A stretch of DNA of 64,000 nucleotides from UBA4465 sp002292365 (GTDB lineage Bacteria > Bacteroidota > Bacteroidia > Cytophagales > Cyclobacteriaceae), in assembly GCA_943788615.1 (NCBI GenBank), contig CALSQY010000002.1, positions 124,001 to 188,000 of the forward strand, given 5' to 3'. The notes below the pieces were generated by a model. That model worked only from the letters and a program-made list of their open reading frames with translations, was not told the DNA's origin and did not search any database. Made by a program: the position numbers and the translations under genes. This document shows positions 56,255-64,000 of this stretch, in pieces. Position 1 is the stretch's first letter. Each line of letters starts with the position of its first letter.

Positions 56255-57685
56255 ATGAAATCGAAAATCAAAATATTATTTCTAACCATCCTATTGCCAT
56301 TGATAGCTCTCGGTCAAAAACGACTCACCAATGAGCAGGTTTTGGAGGATTACAAGATTCTAAAAAATGTTTTAACAAAAGGACACCCCAATTTATATGG
56401 ATACACCTCTAAATCTGAATGGGACAGCCTGTTCACGGACTTTGAAGAGAATAAAATAACGACAATTGGCGACAACAATGATTTATATAAATCTATTACC
56501 GAATTGACAGATTACGTTGGAGACGGGCACTTAATTGTTATGAGACCGCAGCTTGATTCTGTGCCTAACCTTTTTCCACTATGGTTAAAAATAATCAATA
56601 AAAAGCTATATACCGATACTGATGATTTTGACATTCCAGTAGGTTCTGAAATAATTTCAATAGATGGAGTGAACGCAATGGAACTTAGAGACAGGTTAAT
56701 GAAATATGCTCCTTCAGATGGATTCAACGAAACTAAAAAAGACCGTCAAATAGAAATGAAATTTGGTATTCTGCACTTCTATGAGTTTGGGGCTAAACCT
56801 GCCTATCAAGTCGAATACAAAACTTCCAGTAATGAAGTTATTACAAATACTATTGAGAGCCAAACCTTTGAAAGTATAGGCAAGCGATTTACGAAACGAA
56901 ACTCATTTTTAGCACTAAAGACATTGAGTGAAAAAGGTCCTCACCTATATTTTATAGACTCACTTAAAACAGCAGTTTTAATCCTAAATACCTTCAATTT
57001 GGATGTAGAGATGTTTAAACTAGCTTTAGTAGATATTTTTAAAAATATCAAAAGAAAGAAAGTAAAAAATCTTATCATTGATATTAGGCAGAATGAGGGA
57101 GGGTACCCTTTAAATACTATTAAGGCATTCTCTTATATAGCTAATGAACCTTTTAAACAACAGGTATCATCATACGTCACTACTGATATCCTTCCAGAAG
57201 AACAATACAGTCAAAATTTGGTCAATGGGTATACTTACGAGACTTTTTTTAAAAAATATTACCAAAATACCGAGAAGACAGAAAATGGATGGAAATCAAC
57301 AACGGACGAAAATGAGCCCCTTATGATTCCAAACAAAAAAAGGTTTGAAGGAAAAGTATATGTTCTTATTGGAGGAAAAACGTTTTCAGCTGGTTCGAGC
57401 TTTGCACTATTTTGTAAGAATCAAGGAATTACATTAGTTGGAGAAGAAATAGGTGGGAGTTACTATACGCAAACAGGAGGTTATCCGATAATTTATACTT
57501 TACCAAATTCAAAAATTAAAGTACTAATTTCATTTGTCAAAATTAGTCGTTACACAAAAGATGAAACTGTAAAAAAAGGGAGTGGAATAATGCCTGATAT
57601 CGAAATCCCGCTGACAGTAAAGGACTTAATTAACAAGAAAGACAGTCAATTGGATTATGTGATAAAACAAATAAACAAGGAATAA
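56255..57685 (+). CDS. S41-family peptidase (C-terminal processing peptidase-like), exported
   Basis: A 476-residue protein: signal peptide (about 1-20, ending A-L-G-Q), an N-terminal helical region with H-P-N-L-Y-G-Y, a PDZ-like part (P-V-G-S-E-I-I-S-I-D-G-V) and the S41 core with L-I-I-D-I-R-Q-N-E-G-G and the catalytic Ser in GGKTFSAGSSFA. It would cleave proteins in the periplasm or outside. It is the only full-length cargo gene in the glmS-ridA island and is followed by an attC-like site. Its own promoter was not found. Confidence 0.88.
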   Translation: MKSKIKILFLTILLPLIALGQKRLTNEQVLEDYKILKNVLTKGHPNLYGYTSKSEWDSLFTDFEENKITTIGDNNDLYKSITELTDYVGDGHLIVMRPQLDSVPNLFPLWLKIINKKLYTDTDDFDIPVGSEIISIDGVNAMELRDRLMKYAPSDGFNETKKDRQIEMKFGILHFYEFGAKPAYQVEYKTSSNEVITNTIESQTFESIGKRFTKRNSFLALKTLSEKGPHLYFIDSLKTAVLILNTFNLDVEMFKLALVDIFKNIKRKKVKNLIIDIRQNEGGYPLNTIKAFSYIANEPFKQQVSSYVTTDILPEEQYSQNLVNGYTYETFFKKYYQNTEKTENGWKSTTDENEPLMIPNKKRFEGKVYVLIGGKTFSAGSSFALFCKNQGITLVGEEIGGSYYTQTGGYPIIYTLPNSKIKVLISFVKISRYTKDETVKKGSGIMPDIEIPLTVKDLINKKDSQLDYVIKQINKE

Positions 57686-57738
57686 CGTGTGGTAACAAAA
57701 CCTAAACTGCATCAAAACGCAGTTTATCCATGACGTTA
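57683..57738. repeat. attC-like folded site after the S41 peptidase gene
   Basis: TAACGT (57683-57688) pairs with ACGTTA (57733-57738), then TGG (57690-57692) with CCA (57728-57730), around a central stem AAACTGC/GCAGTTT (57704-57710 with 57719-57725). The outer box overlaps the peptidase stop. The plan resembles an integron attC hairpin, but the boxes do not fit the RYYYAAC/GTTRRRY consensus. It may instead be only a terminator. Confidence 0.4.
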
Positions 57739-57835
57739 GTAGAAGATAATTTAAAGTAATTTTTCAACTTAAATAGTTATTTAAATCGTAACCAACAAAG
57801 TTCCTTTCCAATACATCACAAACCTTCCCTACATT

Positions 57836-57853
57836 ACCGTTACTGTGGAGTAA
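57836..57853 (+). repeat. Diverged copy of the glmS 3' end (copy c)
   Basis: Reads T-V-T-V-E-stop. The 11-mer GTTACTGTGGA at 57839-57849 is identical to 54162-54172 in glmS. Confidence 0.6.
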
Positions 57854-57882
57854 GATTAACGAACACAGAAAATTAATCTCCT

Positions 57883-57894
57883 GCAGTGGAGTGA
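57883..57894 (+). repeat. Short copy of the glmS 3' end (copy d)
   Basis: Reads A-V-E-stop (GCAGTGGAGTGA). The match is short and would carry little weight alone; it counts because of its position between copies c and e. Confidence 0.35.
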
Positions 57895-57942
57895 GGTTTA
57901 ATAGTTTTTTCAGGTGATATAAAAAATTAATATTTTGTGTAA

Positions 57943-58128
57943 ATGAAGTACATGAAAATTTTAAATAGGAAAATATTTTATATTTCAATTAGTCTAATAG
58001 TGATAACTTTTCTTATTAGAAATTATTTTCCCCACCAAGTGATTCAGTATATTATTTATTCATTTGGATGTGTCCTAATGAGTTTTTCTTTTTTTGAAAG
58101 ATTTTCTGACCAAAAAATAAATTTATAA
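57943..58128 (+). CDS. Small two-helix membrane protein
   Basis: A 61-residue protein: basic start (M-K-Y-M-K-I-L-N-R-K), then two hydrophobic helices (about 12-26 and 33-48) and a polar tail. An alternative start is the Met at codon 4. I recognise no family. It lies between glmS-end copies d and e in the island. The upstream TATTTTG resembles a -7 element with one base missing. Confidence 0.4.
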   Translation: MKYMKILNRKIFYISISLIVITFLIRNYFPHQVIQYIIYSFGCVLMSFSFFERFSDQKINL

Positions 58129-58153
58129 ACGGTACTGGACTATCAAACCATTA

Positions 58154-58171
58154 AGTATCACGGTGGAGTAA
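58154..58171 (+). repeat. Diverged copy of the glmS 3' end (copy e), probable distal boundary
   Basis: Reads S-I-T-V-E-stop, preceded by K-P-L. Nothing island-like follows it, and ridA begins 216 bases later, so it may be the original glmS end displaced by insertions. Confidence 0.5.
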
Positions 58172-58313
58172 ATCTTAAGAATCTGACTTCTGCTCGTGAT
58201 TATAAACTTAAGTTATAGCTTAACTTCCAAGACTCAATCAAGTCGCACTTTTTGTGATCTGTGAAATCTATGGATTCTTTAACTAGGATTCCCTCAATCA
58301 AATTTCCAATTCA

Positions 58314-58348
58314 TTTGAGCCTTAGCTCACTCGAGATCGTTATCTTTA
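58314..58348 (+). promoter_or_regulatory. Probable promoter of ridA
   Basis: TTTG at 58314-58317, a 23-base spacer and TATCTTTA at 58341-58348 (one mismatch to TAnnTTTG). It gives a leader of about 30 nt before the ATG at 58387. The region 58172-58313 shows no ORF or clear site. Confidence 0.5.
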
Positions 58349-58386
58349 TGGCTAGGAGAACTAATTGTTAAATCAAATCAAGTATT

Positions 58387-58764
58387 ATGAAAATAATTTA
58401 CTCAGAAAATGCACCAGATCCCATTGGCCCTTACAGTCAAGCGGTATTGGTGAATGGTCTACTTTATGTCTCAGGTCAAGTGGCTATTGACAGCAAAACA
58501 CAAGATTTAATAACAGGAAGTATTGAAGCAGAAACTACCCAGGTGATGGAGAATTTAGGGGCGATACTTAAGGAAGCGTCAACTGATTTTTCTAAGGTGA
58601 TAAAATGCAGTATTTTCATAAGGAATATGGATGATTTTGTGAAGATCAATGAAATTTATGGAAAATACTTTAGCAAAAATCCTCCTACTCGCGAGACTAT
58701 AGAAGTCTCAAAATTACCGAAAAATGGAAACATTGAGATTTCATGTATTGCCTTAGTACATTAA
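58387..58764 (+). CDS. ridA: RidA family reactive intermediate deaminase
   Basis: A 125-residue protein of the YjgF/RidA/UK114 fold: G-P-Y-S-Q-A-V near the start, S-G-Q-V-A-I, I-F-I-R-N-M-D-D-F with the Arg that binds the carboxylate, and a C-terminal E-I-S-C-I-A. RidA hydrolyses 2-aminoacrylate and other enamines/imines formed by PLP enzymes. It lies 24 bases before gltX. Confidence 0.92.
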   Translation: MKIIYSENAPDPIGPYSQAVLVNGLLYVSGQVAIDSKTQDLITGSIEAETTQVMENLGAILKEASTDFSKVIKCSIFIRNMDDFVKINEIYGKYFSKNPPTRETIEVSKLPKNGNIEISCIALVH

Positions 58765-58788
58765 GATTATAAGAAACTAGCGTTATAT

Positions 58789-60336
58789 ATGAGTCAGGTA
58801 AGGGTAAGATTTGCGCCTAGCCCAACGGGAGGATTGCATATCGGAGGATTGAGAACAGCTATTTTTAATTATCTCTATGCAAAAAAAATGGGAGGTACTT
58901 TTATTTTACGAATAGAAGACACCGATCAAGCACGATTTGTCGCTGGAGCCGAGGCCTATATTAAAGAAACACTTTCATGGTGTGGTATTGACCCCAAGGA
59001 AGGTCCGGATATTGGAGGTGATTACGGTCCTTACAGGCAATCTGAAAGGAAAAACATTTATCAAAAATATACACAACAGCTGATTAATGAAGGAAAGGCT
59101 TATTATGCCTTTGATACACCTAAGGAAATTGATCAAATGCGCGAAAAATTAAAAGTTGCAGGCGTATTAAACCTTAATTATAACTCCGCTTCACGGAAGA
59201 TCATGAAGAATTCATTGACTTGCTCAAAGGAAGAAGTGAAGGAAAAAATACAAGCAGGGATACCTTATGTGGTACGTTTCAAAATGCCCGATAAAAGAGA
59301 AATCAGATTCCATGATATGGTCAGGGGTTGGGTATTGGTTCACTCTTCAACTCTCGATGACAAGGTACTCTTAAAATCTGATGGACTAGCTACCTATCAT
59401 TTAGCCAATGTCATAGATGACTATTTAATGAAAATCACACATGTTATTCGTGGAGAAGAATGGCTCCCATCAGCTCCGCTTCATGTTATGCTATATGAAG
59501 CGTTTAATTGGGAGGCAGACATGCCAGATTTCGCACACTTGCCTTTGATCATGAAACCAGATGGCAATGGAAAACTGAGTAAAAGAGCAGCAGATAAGGG
59601 AGGATTTCCAATTTTCCCACTTAATTGGACCGATCCTACTTCGGGAGAGACTCTTCAAGGATTTAGAGAAATGGGATTCTCTTCAAATGCATTAGTGAAT
59701 TTTCTGTCTTTGTTGGGATGGAATCCAGGTGGGGATCAAGAAATTTTTGATCTAAAGGCCCTGATTGCAAATTTTTCCATTGAGCGCATTGGTAAGTCGG
59801 GTACAAAATTTGATTTCGATAAAGCGAAATGGTTCAATCAGCATTATCTAAAAAATACGGAGATTGAAGTGCTTGCACTTAAACTAATAAAAGATATACA
59901 TAGCCTTTACGACCTTGAGTGCTCTCTCGAACTAGGTAAACAGATTGTAGAATTATTTATTCAAAGAGTTACTTTTCCTCAAGAGTTTGCCAGTGTAGCC
60001 CAGTTCATTTTTCATGAGCCTCAATCATATGATCAAAAAGTGATTCATAAAAAGTGGAATGAAGAAAGTAAAATGGCGCTGAATGCATATGCCAATAAAC
60101 TGGCTGTTTTGTTTGAAATTAATGGTGACAGTGCACATGAATTATTTCAAGAAACTATGGCGTCGATCCAAATGAATCCGGGAAAGGTGCTTCAATTGCT
60201 GAGAGTATCCATCATGGGCGAGGGGTCCGGACCTGATTTAATGAAAATTATTGAAATTTTGGGTCCTGTTGAAATATCAAAAAGGATTCAAAATGCCATA
60301 GTACAATTTGACCAAATCAAAATAGTCTTACCATGA
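58789..60336 (+). CDS. gltX: Glutamate--tRNA ligase
   Basis: A 515-residue class I synthetase: R-F-A-P-S-P-T-G-G-L-H-I-G-G (HIGH motif), F-I-L-R-I-E-D-T-D, and G-K-L-S-K-R (KMSKS). It charges tRNA(Glu) and, with the GatCAB route encoded in this window, probably mischarges tRNA(Gln). The stop overlaps the next ATG by 4 bases. Confidence 0.96.
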   Translation: MSQVRVRFAPSPTGGLHIGGLRTAIFNYLYAKKMGGTFILRIEDTDQARFVAGAEAYIKETLSWCGIDPKEGPDIGGDYGPYRQSERKNIYQKYTQQLINEGKAYYAFDTPKEIDQMREKLKVAGVLNLNYNSASRKIMKNSLTCSKEEVKEKIQAGIPYVVRFKMPDKREIRFHDMVRGWVLVHSSTLDDKVLLKSDGLATYHLANVIDDYLMKITHVIRGEEWLPSAPLHVMLYEAFNWEADMPDFAHLPLIMKPDGNGKLSKRAADKGGFPIFPLNWTDPTSGETLQGFREMGFSSNALVNFLSLLGWNPGGDQEIFDLKALIANFSIERIGKSGTKFDFDKAKWFNQHYLKNTEIEVLALKLIKDIHSLYDLECSLELGKQIVELFIQRVTFPQEFASVAQFIFHEPQSYDQKVIHKKWNEESKMALNAYANKLAVLFEINGDSAHELFQETMASIQMNPGKVLQLLRVSIMGEGSGPDLMKIIEILGPVEISKRIQNAIVQFDQIKIVLP

Positions 60337-60530
60337 AGAAAAAGCGAAAACTAAAGGAGCATGAGCAACCTCAAGTTCATGAAAAATTAAAAGGATTAGA
60401 TTTGAAAATAGATAAATTTGGGGAGATAAAATCTAGCTTTAATATTGATCAAATCAATCAGTTTTTAAATGAAAACGTCAAAGATAAGAAGTTAAGTGAT
60501 CAAGACATCCCCCATAAAAAAACTAAGTGA
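60333..60530 (+). CDS. Small charged protein, unknown function
   Basis: A 65-residue protein, very Lys-rich, starting at an ATGA overlap with gltX. It shows H-E-K-L-K-G-L-D-L-K-I-D-K-F-G-E-I-K-S and F-N-I-D-Q-I-N-Q-F-L-N-E-N. The overlap and the ordered sequence support a real gene; I recognise no family. Confidence 0.6.
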   Translation: MKKKRKLKEHEQPQVHEKLKGLDLKIDKFGEIKSSFNIDQINQFLNENVKDKKLSDQDIPHKKTK

Positions 60531-60599
60531 AAAGCTTAATTTGGTAATGAGATAACCCTTCAAAAACCGTATTTTCATGATGATAATGAACCGGATTCA

Positions 60600-61808
60600 A
60601 TGATACAGATAGGAATAATAAAGGAAGAAAAAGTTCCGATAGATCATCGCGTGCCCATTACGCCTGCCCAGTCCGCACAGATTCAGAGAGATTTTCCAAA
60701 GGTGCGGATAAAGGTCCAAAGTAGTAGCATCAGGTGTTATCCTGATGAGGACTACAGAAAGGAAGGTATAGAGATTGTTCCTTCTGTTAAGGATTGTGAT
60801 ATTTTGATGGGCGTTAAAGAAGTACCTATACCTTCTTTAATTGCTGATAAAACCTATTTATTTTTTTCTCATACGATTAAAAAACAGATCTACAACCGGA
60901 ATTTATTGCGTGCCATTTTAGAAAAAAACATTCGAATTATTGATTACGAGGCATTGATCAATGAGCATGGCCATCGAATTGTAGCCTTTGGGAGATGGGC
61001 AGGGATCGTAGGTGCCTATAATGCTATATGGACTTATGGAAAGAGGTATAATATGTTCACAATCAAACGGGTCCATGATTGCTTTGATTTCGAAGATTTA
61101 AAAACCGAATACTCAAAAGTGAGGTTACCCTCCATTAAAATTGCCGTTACGGGCGGAGGCCGCGTATCAAAAGGCGTAATGGAAGTCCTTTTGGCGATGA
61201 ACATTAAAATGGTATCTCCTGCTGCTTTTATAGAACGTGTATTTGATGTTCCTGTATTTTGCCAACTCAATACAAGAGATTATTGTAAGCACAAATCCGG
61301 AGAATCGTTTGTCAGATCTTCTTTTTATAGTTCTCCAGAAGATTACCAAGGGGATTTTTTAAAATATGCACAAGTAGCTGATGTATTGATTGCTGGTGCC
61401 TATTGGGACCCTAGGGGGCCCGTTTTGTTTGAGCGGGAGGATGTATTAAAAAATAACTTCAAAATCAGAATCATTGCTGATATTACTTGCGATATTCAGG
61501 GGTCTATCCCTTCTACGCTGCGCTCATGCACGATTGATGAGCCTATTTACGATTATAATCCAAGTGAGGATGTCGTAGAATTACCCTTGACTGATGAGGC
61601 GAATATTACCGTAATGGCTGTAGACAATTTACCTTGTGAACTTTCAAGAGATTCTTCAGAAAGTTTTGGGGATGAGCTTATTAATAATGTTTTGCCTTAT
61701 TTAATAGGGGAGGATACATTTGGCAGGATTGCAAATGCAACGGTAGCAGAGAGGGGCCGGTTATCTGGCAAATATGATTACTTGAAAGATTATGTAGAGG
61801 GGAGATAA
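60600..61808 (+). CDS. NAD(P)-dependent dehydrogenase, alanine dehydrogenase/saccharopine (LYS1)-like
   Basis: A 402-residue protein: N-terminal G-I-I-K-E-E-K-V-P-I-D-H-R-V-P-I-T-P (AlaDh/PNT and LYS1 hallmark), F-G-R-W-A-G-I-V-G-A-Y-N-A, and a GGGRVSKG nucleotide-binding turn in V-T-G-G-G-R-V-S-K-G. A-D-I-T-C-D-I-Q-G-S and P-C-E-L-S-R-D-S-S follow. It fits the saccharopine dehydrogenase (lysine-forming) group better than true alanine dehydrogenase; the substrate is unknown. It is convergent with rho with a 28-base gap. Confidence 0.8.
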   Translation: MIQIGIIKEEKVPIDHRVPITPAQSAQIQRDFPKVRIKVQSSSIRCYPDEDYRKEGIEIVPSVKDCDILMGVKEVPIPSLIADKTYLFFSHTIKKQIYNRNLLRAILEKNIRIIDYEALINEHGHRIVAFGRWAGIVGAYNAIWTYGKRYNMFTIKRVHDCFDFEDLKTEYSKVRLPSIKIAVTGGGRVSKGVMEVLLAMNIKMVSPAAFIERVFDVPVFCQLNTRDYCKHKSGESFVRSSFYSSPEDYQGDFLKYAQVADVLIAGAYWDPRGPVLFEREDVLKNNFKIRIIADITCDIQGSIPSTLRSCTIDEPIYDYNPSEDVVELPLTDEANITVMAVDNLPCELSRDSSESFGDELINNVLPYLIGEDTFGRIANATVAERGRLSGKYDYLKDYVEGR

Positions 61809-61836
61809 AAAAGGCCGTTTTCATTGATCACGGGTT

Positions 61837-63456
61837 TTATCCGTTCATAGAAACCAGAAATTCATCATTATTTCGAGTACCTTTCATACGACTCAATAAG
61901 AATTCCATCGCTTCAGGACTGGTCATGTCATTCATAAATTTGCGTAAAATCCAAACACGACTAAGCTCTTCTTTATCCATTAATAGATCTTCTCTTCTCG
62001 TACCAGAACCTGGAACATCAATGGCCGGATAGACCCTCTTATTAGATAACTTTCTATCTAAAACAAGCTCCATATTGCCTGTTCCTTTAAATTCTTCAAA
62101 AATGACTTCATCCATTTTGGATCCGGTATCAATTAGCGCGGTTGCTATAATGGTTAACGAACCTCCATTTTCAACATTTCTAGCAGCACCAAAAAATCTT
62201 TTGGGTTTATGTAATGCATTGGCATCAACCCCACCTGAGAGTATTTTTCCTGAAGAAGGAACGACGGTATTGTAGGCTCGCGCCAAACGCGTCAAAGAAT
62301 CAAGTAAAATCACGACATCATGACCACATTCTACCATTCTTTTGGCTTTTTCCAACACCATTGAGGCCACCTTCACGTGTCTTTCTGCTTGTTCATCAAA
62401 AGTAGAGGCAATGACTTCTGCTTTCACAGAGCGCGCCATATCGGTGACTTCCTCTGGTCGTTCATCAATAAGTAATATGATCAGGAAGCATTCTGGATGA
62501 TTTTCAGCAATCGCATTGGCAACATTTTTGAGTAACACGGTCTTACCTGTTTTTGGCTGAGCGACAATCATACCTCGTTGCCCTTTTCCAATGGGAGCGA
62601 ACAAATCTAAAATTCTGGTTGAATAATTATCAGATTTCGTACTGAGGTTAAGCTTTTCTTGTGGAAATAATGGAGTCAAGTATTCGAAAGCAACCCGATC
62701 CCTTATTTCTTCAGTAGTTTTACCATTTACAGAGGATACTTTCAATAAGGCGAAATATTTTTCTCCGTCTTTGGGGGGTCTAATTTCACCTTTGACTGTA
62801 TCACCTGTTTTCAAACCGAATAGTTTGATTTGAGAGGGAGATACATAAATATCGTCTGGAGAGGCCAAATAGTTGTAATCACTCGATCTTAGAAAGCCAT
62901 AGCCATCTTGGAGAGTTTCAAGAACACCTTCGTTTTCAATAATACCTTCAAACTCTTTTATATTTTTAAGATATTCATCTTTTTTGGCTCGAGCTTCATC
63001 TCGGGCCATATCCCGTTCATTTTTCTCTCTCTTTTCAGGTTTTTTTTCTGTTTTTTCTTGATTTAAGGGCTTTAGCTCTCTTGCTTCTACCTTTGCCACA
63101 GGAGTATTGGTTGTAGCAGGTTGAATTTCTTTTTTATCTCCGTCCTTCAAATTAAGATCTAAGGAAGCCAATAGTTTTGAGGTACCATCCTTTGCTTCTG
63201 TAGAGCGAGATGCTGCTGTTGGTTGGTTTATTTTTTTGATATTGGGATTTGGCGGTCTCTTTTTAGGAGTTGTTTTTATTTCTTTTTTAGCAATAGGCGC
63301 GCTGACTTCACTTTCGGGAAGGGTAGCTTGTATATCTAAAATTTTATAAATAAGGTCTTGTTTGGACTCTTTTTTGGCATTTTTGAGGCCGAGTCCCTCG
63401 GCGATTTCTATTAATTCAGAAAGCAACCGAACGGTTAATTCATCTAATGTGTGCAT
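61837..63456 (-). CDS. rho: Transcription termination factor Rho
   Basis: A 539-residue hexameric helicase: an N-terminal Rho-N domain (about 1-50), a Lys/Pro/Glu-rich low-complexity insert (about 55-170) typical of Bacteroidota Rho, a cold-shock-like RNA-binding domain with G-F-L-R-S and Y-V-S-P-S-Q-I, Walker A in AQPKTGKTVLL and Walker B D-V-V-I-L-L-D-S-L-T-R-L. It ends untranslated transcripts. Length is longer than E. coli Rho (419) because of the insert. Confidence 0.95.
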   Translation of the reverse strand: MHTLDELTVRLLSELIEIAEGLGLKNAKKESKQDLIYKILDIQATLPESEVSAPIAKKEIKTTPKKRPPNPNIKKINQPTAASRSTEAKDGTSKLLASLDLNLKDGDKKEIQPATTNTPVAKVEARELKPLNQEKTEKKPEKREKNERDMARDEARAKKDEYLKNIKEFEGIIENEGVLETLQDGYGFLRSSDYNYLASPDDIYVSPSQIKLFGLKTGDTVKGEIRPPKDGEKYFALLKVSSVNGKTTEEIRDRVAFEYLTPLFPQEKLNLSTKSDNYSTRILDLFAPIGKGQRGMIVAQPKTGKTVLLKNVANAIAENHPECFLIILLIDERPEEVTDMARSVKAEVIASTFDEQAERHVKVASMVLEKAKRMVECGHDVVILLDSLTRLARAYNTVVPSSGKILSGGVDANALHKPKRFFGAARNVENGGSLTIIATALIDTGSKMDEVIFEEFKGTGNMELVLDRKLSNKRVYPAIDVPGSGTRREDLLMDKEELSRVWILRKFMNDMTSPEAMEFLLSRMKGTRNNDEFLVSMNG

Positions 63457-63569
63457 AAAAGGTAACTAGTGGATATAAAAAATCTCGATGTGTGTAAAGA
63501 TATGGTCTGACCTAGGATATTTTGGTCTTAGATCTTTATTAATTAGAGTTGCAATAATATAGCAAGTTG

Positions 63570-63577
63570 CAAATATA
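63570..63577 (-). promoter_or_regulatory. -7 element for rho
   Basis: On the minus strand this reads TATATTTG, a full match. It would give rho a leader of about 100 nt, long enough for autoregulation, though no structure was identified. No -33 TTG at the right distance. Confidence 0.4.
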
Positions 63578-63682
63578 AACAAATATTAAGATTTTTTTAT
63601 ATATCTATAAGATTGAGGGTATATATTTTCGCTTTATTGCCATTCTAAGGTTTTCTTTGTAACCTGTAAAAAAATTAAGGAA

Positions 63683-64000
63683 ATGCTGTTAGTCCGTGAG
63701 ATTAAAGAAAATTTTGGAAGATATGTTTTAGGCCTCAGGAAAAGGGGTTTTCTGGACCCTGATGAGCAATTAAGGCATGTTATTGAGTTAGATGAACAAC
63801 GAAAGGGAGTACAAGGGACACTGGATGATATATTGAGCCGTTCGAATCAACTTTCGAAGAAGATAGGGGTTTTAATGCAGTCGGGATATAAAGCGGAAGC
63901 TCAAAAAATAAAATTAGAAACTGCTGAAATTAAAGAGCGTGGTAAGGTTTTATCTGAACAACTTCAAGATATTGAAAAGGCGTTGAAGGAGAAATTATAT
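63683..64000 (+). CDS. serS: Serine--tRNA ligase, N-terminal part (partial)
   Basis: 106 codons run off the window end. M-L-L-V-R-E-I-K-E-N opens the tRNA-binding antiparallel coiled-coil arm: F-L-D-P-D-E, V-I-E-L-D-E-Q-R-K, S-N-Q-L-S-K-K-I-G and a Lys/Glu-rich helix. The arm contacts the long variable arm of tRNA(Ser). The catalytic domain lies beyond the window. Confidence 0.9.
   Translation, partial: MLLVREIKENFGRYVLGLRKRGFLDPDEQLRHVIELDEQRKGVQGTLDDILSRSNQLSKKIGVLMQSGYKAEAQKIKLETAEIKERGKVLSEQLQDIEKALKEKLY

Overview
The window looks like chromosomal DNA of a Bacteroidota bacterium, most likely of the order Cytophagales. The evidence is a full-length SprA of the type IX secretion and gliding machinery, DUF4837 and DUF4270 lipoproteins, an atpD-atpC pair separate from the other ATP synthase genes, a fused MaeB malic enzyme, AT-rich DNA, almost no Shine-Dalgarno sequences, and several promoters of the Bacteroidota form (TTTG, a spacer of about 20, then TAnnTTTG). 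No rRNA gene, canonical tRNA, CRISPR array or intact insertion sequence was seen.

Layout. 1-7.1 kb: end of an M23 peptidase gene, tatA, gatA, a LysM lytic transglycosylase, a DUF4837 lipoprotein, malic enzyme and ruvA. 7.1-15.7 kb: sprA, gcvH and a TonB-type energy transducer closed by a terminator. 15.8-23.2 kb: hutU, convergent with a minus-strand operon plsC-gatC-(membrane TPR protein)-hutH. 23.4-28 kb: an ABC exporter pair, a sensor kinase and a nucleoid-associated protein, then a frameshifted sugar-phosphate-isomerase-like gene. 29.2-35.7 kb: atpDC, then a minus-strand group with an LtaS-like sulfatase, a DUF6787-like protein, an RluA-type pseudouridine synthase and prfC. 35.8-45 kb: dnaK with a probable sigma-54 promoter, rplS, dapF, secA, a SPOR-like lipoprotein, an M20 amidohydrolase and two small envelope proteins. 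45.1-50.1 kb (minus strand): an AraC-family pseudogene, acyl-CoA dehydrogenase, a zinc metallopeptidase, rfaE2, a flippase-like protein and panC. 50.2-54.2 kb: an overlapping operon of a stand-alone starch-synthase domain, a DUF4270 lipoprotein and glmS. 58.4-64 kb: ridA, gltX, a small protein, an AlaDH/LYS1-like dehydrogenase, rho (minus strand) and the start of serS.

The unusual part is the island at 54177-58386, between glmS and ridA. It holds up to four extra, diverged copies of the last codons of glmS (ending T-V-E-stop). This suggests repeated site-specific insertion at the glmS 3' end. Between the copies lie two decayed genes that share a recombinase-like LN...G...P...F motif, a small membrane ORF, a run of about 390 nt with at least twelve complementary helices and a possible pseudoknot (a candidate large structured RNA), an SD-led micro-ORF, an 86-codon reading frame interrupted by a stop, an excisionase-like HTH gene, an S41 peptidase followed by an attC-like folded site, and another small membrane protein. 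I recognise no known RNA family or named element in it.

The rest is mostly housekeeping: envelope biogenesis and secretion (tatA, secA, sprA, glmS, rfaE2, plsC), translation (gatA, gatC, gltX, serS, prfC, rplS), energy and carbon metabolism (atpDC, maeB, gcvH, hut genes) and stress response (dnaK).
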